Shown in pieces: positions 60,282 to 64,000 of a DNA stretch of 64,000 nt; within the stretch, counting starts at the first letter, position 1; every line of letters begins with the position of its first letter. Both the position numbers and the translations under genes were made by a program. The stretch is from Histoplasma ohiense (lineage: Eukaryota > Ascomycota > Eurotiomycetes > Onygenales > Ajellomycetaceae): the NCBI GenBank assembly GCA_017607445.1, contig JAEVHH010000002.1:8152001-8216000 (forward strand), in the 5' to 3' direction. Below the pieces are notes generated by a model. It was not told the origin of the DNA. It was given only the letters and a program-made list of their open reading frames with translations, and did no database searches.

Positions 60282-60801
60282 TATTTATTCATAATTAATT
60301 TATACAATCAACTCTTCTTCTGCATCTGCTTATTTCTAACTATTATAATTTTATATAATTCTTGATGTTCTTCTGCTTTATACTCTGTATTTATATAGTT
60401 TCTAACAATTTTTCTGTGTAGTTTTTAATATTCTTTCATTTTATATTTTATATTTATATAGTCTCTAACAATTCTTCTGTGTAGCTTCTAACATTCTTTT
60501 ACTCTGTATTTCACACTTATATAGTCTCTAATAATTCTTCTATATAATTTTTGATGATTTCTCTATTTCATACTCTGTGTTTGTATAATTTTTAATGATT
60601 TCTATATATATCTTTTAATGTTTTTCTACTCTGCATTTCACTGTGAAGCAGCTTCTGATATTCTTTTATTTCAAATTTCTCTTTATAAAAACTCTTTTTG
60701 TATGATTTTTTCTTCTGATTTCTTTTCTCTTTCTTTTCTTAATCAATTTGTAATCTGTATTAGAATAGTGCTAGATCATTAATCAAAGTATGTCTGTTAT
60801 A
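60269..60801 (+). repeat. D 3' LTR
   Basis: 533 bp; starts TGTGATAGATTA and ends TGTTATA (CA end decayed to TA). Confidence 0.9.
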
Positions 60802-60895
60802 TAATTATTTAATGAAATAGAATTGATGAATTATTTGATTGCTAGAAATTGAATACAGTAAAATAAAAAGAATTTGTTTTTTTTTGAAGATTGAA

Positions 60896-60915
60896 CTCTA
60901 ATTCTAACTCTAACC
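60896..60915 (-). repeat. Short telomere-like repeat
   Basis: CTCTAA-TTCTAA-CTCTAA-CC. Each unit differs from the common fungal telomere C-strand CCCTAA by C-to-T changes only. Three units could be chance, but the position next to the hexamer tract is suggestive. Confidence 0.45.
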
Positions 60916-60917
60916 AC

Positions 60918-61630
60918 TGTTTATAAAAAATAAAAATTATAATAAAAATAAAAATAAAAGTGAGAGTGAGAATAAAAATGAAAATAAAAATTAAAATAAA
61001 AATGAAAATAAAAATAAAAATTAAAAATTAGAGTAAAAATAAAAATAAAAGTAAAAATGAAAATAAAAATTAGAGTAAGAATTAAAGTAAAAATAAAAAT
61101 AAAAATAAAAATAAAAATAAAAATAAAAATTGAAGTAATAAATAAAATAAAAATAAAAAGAAAAATAAAAATAAAAATAAAAATGAGAATGAAAATAAAA
61201 ATAAAAATTAAAATTAAAATAATAAATAAAATAAAAATAAAAAGAAAAATAAAAATAAAAATAAAAATTGAAGTAATAAATAAAATAAAAATGAAAATGA
61301 AAATAAAAATAAAAATAAAAGTAAAAATTAAAGTAAAAATTAAAATGAAAATGAAAATAAAATTGAGAGTAAGAGAAAGAATAAAAATAAAAATAAAAAT
61401 AAAAATAAAAATAGAAATGAAAATAAAAATAGAAATAAAAATAAAAATAAAAATTAAAATTAAAATAATAAAAATATAAAAATAAAAATAAAAATAAAAA
61501 TGAGAATGAGAATGAAAATAAAAATAAAAATAAAAATAAAAATAAAAATAAAAATAAAAATTAAAGTTAAAATTAAAAGTAAAAATAAATGAAAATGAAA
61601 ATAAAAATAAAAATTAAAATTGAAATAATA

Positions 61631-61661
<31 letters not shown>

Positions 61662-64000
61662 TAAAAATAAAAATAAAAATAAAAATAAAAATGAGAATGA
61701 AAATAAAAATAAAAATTAAAATTAAAATAATAAATAAAATAAAAATGAAAAGAAAAAGAAAAAGAAAAATAAAAATGAGAATAAAAATGAAAATAAAAAT
61801 AAAAATTAAAAATTAAAATAAAAATAAAAATAAAAGTAAAAATGAAAATAAAAATTAAAGTAAAAATTAAAGTAAAAATAAAAATAAAAATGAAAATAAA
61901 AATGAAAATGAAAATAAAAATAAAAATAAAAATAAAAATAAAAATAAAAATTGAAGTAATAAATAAAATAAAAATAAAAAGAAAAATAAAAATAAAAATA
62001 AAAATGAGAATGAAAATAAAAATAAAAATTAAAATTAAAATAATAAATAAAGTAAAAATAAAAAGAAAAATAAAAATAAAAATAAAAATTGAAGTAATAA
62101 ATAAAATAAAAATGAAAATGAAAATAAAAATAAAAATAAAAGTAAAAATTAAAGTAAAAATTAAAATGAAAATGAAAATAAAATTGAGAGTAAGAGAAAG
62201 AATAAAAATAAAAATAAAAATAAAAATAAAAATAGAAATGAAAATAAAAATAGAAATAAAAATAAAAATAAAAATTAAAATTAAAATAATAAAAATATAA
62301 AAATAAAAATAAAAATAAAAATGAGAATGAGAATGAAAATAAAAATAAAAATAAAAATAAAAATAAAAATAAAAATAAAAATTAAAGTTAAAATTAAAAG
62401 TAAAAATAAATGAAAATGAAAATAAAAATAAAAATTAAAATTGAAGTAATAAATAAAGTAAAAATAAAAAAAAAAGAAAAAGAAAAAGAAAAATAAGAAT
62501 AAAAATGAAAATAAAAATAAAAATAAAAATTAAAATAATAAATAAAGTAAAAATGAAAAGAAAAATAAAAATAAAAATAAAAATTGAAATAATAAATAAA
62601 ATAAAAATGAAAATAAAAATTAAAATAAGAATTAAAATTAAAATTAAAATTAAAATTAAAATTAAAATTAAAATTAAAAATTAAAAATTAAAATAAAAAT
62701 AAAAATAAAAGTAAAAATGAGAATAAAAATAAAAATTGAAGAAATAAATAAAATAAAAATAAAAATAAAAATAAAAGTAAAAATAAAAATAAAAATAAAA
62801 GTGAAAGTAAATGAAAATAAAATTAAAAATAAAATTAAAAATTAAAATATAAATTGAAATAAAAATGAAAATGAAAATATAGATAAGAATAAAAATAAAA
62901 ATGAAAATAAGAATAAAAATAAAAATAAAATTAAAAATAAAAATAAAATTAAAAATAAAAATAAAAATTAAAATAAAAATTAGAGTGAAAATGAAAATAT
63001 AAATAAGAGTAAAAGAAAGAATAAAAATAAAAATGAAAATAAAAATAAAAGTAAAAATAAAAATTAAAATAAAAATTAAAGTATAAATGAAAATGAAAAT
63101 GAGAGTGAGAATTAGAGTGAGAGTGAGAGTGAGAATGAGAATGAAAATAAGAGTGAGAGTTAGAGTTAAAATAAAAATGAGAATGAGAATGAGAATTAGA
63201 ATAAAAGTGAAAATAAAAATGAAAATAAAAATAAAAATAAGAATGAAAATGAAAGTGAAAATAAGAGTGAAAATGAGAGTAAAAGTAAGAGTAAGAATAA
63301 AAGTAAGAATGAAAATGAGAATGAAAGTGAAAGTAAGAATGAGAATAAAAATAAAAATTAGAATAAAAATGAGAATAAAAATAAAAATAAAAGTAAGAGT
63401 AAAAATAAGAGTGAGAATAAAAATGAAAATGAAAATTAAAGTTAAAATAAAAGTAAAAATGAGAGTGAAAGTGAGAATGAGAATAAGAATGAAAGTTAGA
63501 ATGAGAGTGAGAATAAAAGTAAAAGTAAAAATGAAAGTAAAAATGAAAGTAAGAATAAGAGTGAAAATGAGAATTAGAGTTAAAATAAAAATAAGAGTAA
63601 AAGTGAAAATAAAAATAAGAATGAGAATGAAAGTAAAAATGAGAATAAAAGTGAAAATAAAAATAAGAATAAAAATGAAAGTAAAAATAAAAATAAAAAT
63701 AAAAATGAAAATGAAAATGAGAGTGAGAATAAAAGTAAGAATGAGAATAAGAGTAAGAATGAAAGTAAAAGTGAAAGTAAAAATGAAAATGAGAATGAGA
63801 ATAAAAATGAAAATGAGAATTAAAATTAGAATGAAAATGAGAGTGAGAGTGAAAGTGAGAGTGAGAATGAGAATGAAAATGAGAATGAGAATAAAAATGA
63901 AAATAAGAGTGAGAATAAAAATGAAAATAAAAGTAAAAATAAAAATAAAAATAAGAATGAAAATGAAAGTAAAAATAAAAGTGAAAATGAGAATGAAAAT
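60918..64000. repeat. Cytosine-free degenerate hexamer tract
   Basis: 3083 bp up to the window end without any C on the + strand. It is built from six-base units T-(G/A/T)-A-(G/A)-A-(G/A), for example TGAGAG, TGAAAA, TAAAAA, TTAGAG. The left part is almost pure TAAAAA; the G content rises toward the right. Lys/Ile-rich open frames here (61057-61479, 61589-61816, 61842-62300) are by-products of the repeat. Confidence 0.93.
61010..62461. repeat. Tandem duplication within the hexamer tract
   Basis: About 61010-61640 and 61800-62461 are the same irregular succession of units at an offset of 821 bp (for example AATTGAGAGTAAGAGAAAGA at 61361 and 62182). The offset is not a multiple of six. The block duplicated as a whole after the units had diverged. 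Confidence 0.88.

Larger units (their letters stand above)
48569..60801 (+). mobile_element. Retrotransposon D, family 1, with C nested inside
   Basis: The 5' LTR is at 48569-49079, then the primer-binding/leader start up to 49123. Element C interrupts it, and D resumes at 55326 with the rest of the leader, gag, pol and 3' LTR to 60801. Flanks CAATT (48564-48568) and TAATT (60802-60806) fit a target duplication with one C-to-T change. D is more degenerate and AT-richer than C, and the gag start is ATA. This is consistent with greater age, as the nesting demands. Confidence 0.92.

Noticed and set aside
61057..62300. Lys/Ile-rich open frames of 140, 75 and 152 codons
   Set aside because: Translation of the AAAAAT-type hexamer repeat; duplicated frames follow from the 821-bp duplication.

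Overview
The window looks like a filamentous ascomycete fungus. The evidence is the type of LTR retrotransposons (Ty3/Gypsy chromoviruses), short GT-AG introns of about 50 bp with CTAAC/TTAAC-like branch sites, and degenerate genes of kinds known from fungal subtelomeres (a telomere-linked RecQ helicase with an OrsD-like N-terminus, an UPF1/NAM7-like helicase, an SNF2-like helicase). It is AT-rich, has no RNA genes that I can see, and has no ordinary housekeeping gene. Almost every reading frame is broken by TGA codons standing where Arg (CGA) or Trp (TGG) belongs. LTR pairs differ essentially only by C-to-T/G-to-A changes, mainly where the C is followed by G or C. The region therefore appears hypermutated (RIP-like) with an unusual CpG+CpC target.

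Layout. 1-10995: chromovirus G (+ strand, left end outside the window), interrupted by a complete chromovirus F (2368-9518, - strand, TSD ACTGC). Both elements carry an extra intron-containing, cysteine-rich gene ANTISENSE to gag-pol, between the integrase chromodomain and the 3' LTR. The copy in F is an intact 345-codon, three-exon frame while its own pol is degenerate. This is the most interesting system in the window. 10996-12698 is the C-terminal part of one RecQ/TLH pseudogene into which G inserted. 12860-18400 is a second, nearly full-length RecQ/TLH pseudogene that still shows the empty target site. 18.4-20.9 kb is non-coding with two minisatellites. 20.96-30.48 kb is an UPF1-like helicase pseudogene split by retrotransposon A (21246-27321, - strand, TSD GCTCT). 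31.9-37.1 kb is an SNF2-like helicase pseudogene. 37.5-39.4 kb is an 18-bp minisatellite split by a solo LTR of the G family (TSD ATTTG). 39.6-40.7 kb holds two more solo LTRs.

41272-47354 is retrotransposon B (+, TSD ATTTG). 48569-60801 is retrotransposon D (+), with retrotransposon C (49124-55325, TSD TTATT) nested in its leader. A, B, C and D are one family ('family 1'): gag 343 codons, Tf1/sushi-like pol with a chromodomain, and a primer-binding site complementary to a site in its own LTR, which indicates self-priming. 60918-64000 is a 3.1-kb tract without a single cytosine on the + strand, built on a degenerate hexamer and preceded by three CTCTAA/TTCTAA units that look like mutated telomere repeats.

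The genes do not form a pathway. The window reads as a subtelomere-like heterochromatic island: helicase genes, then waves of retrotransposon insertion, then hypermutation. The order of events is readable: RecQ gene, then G, then F; UPF1-like gene, then A; D, then C; minisatellite, then solo LTR.
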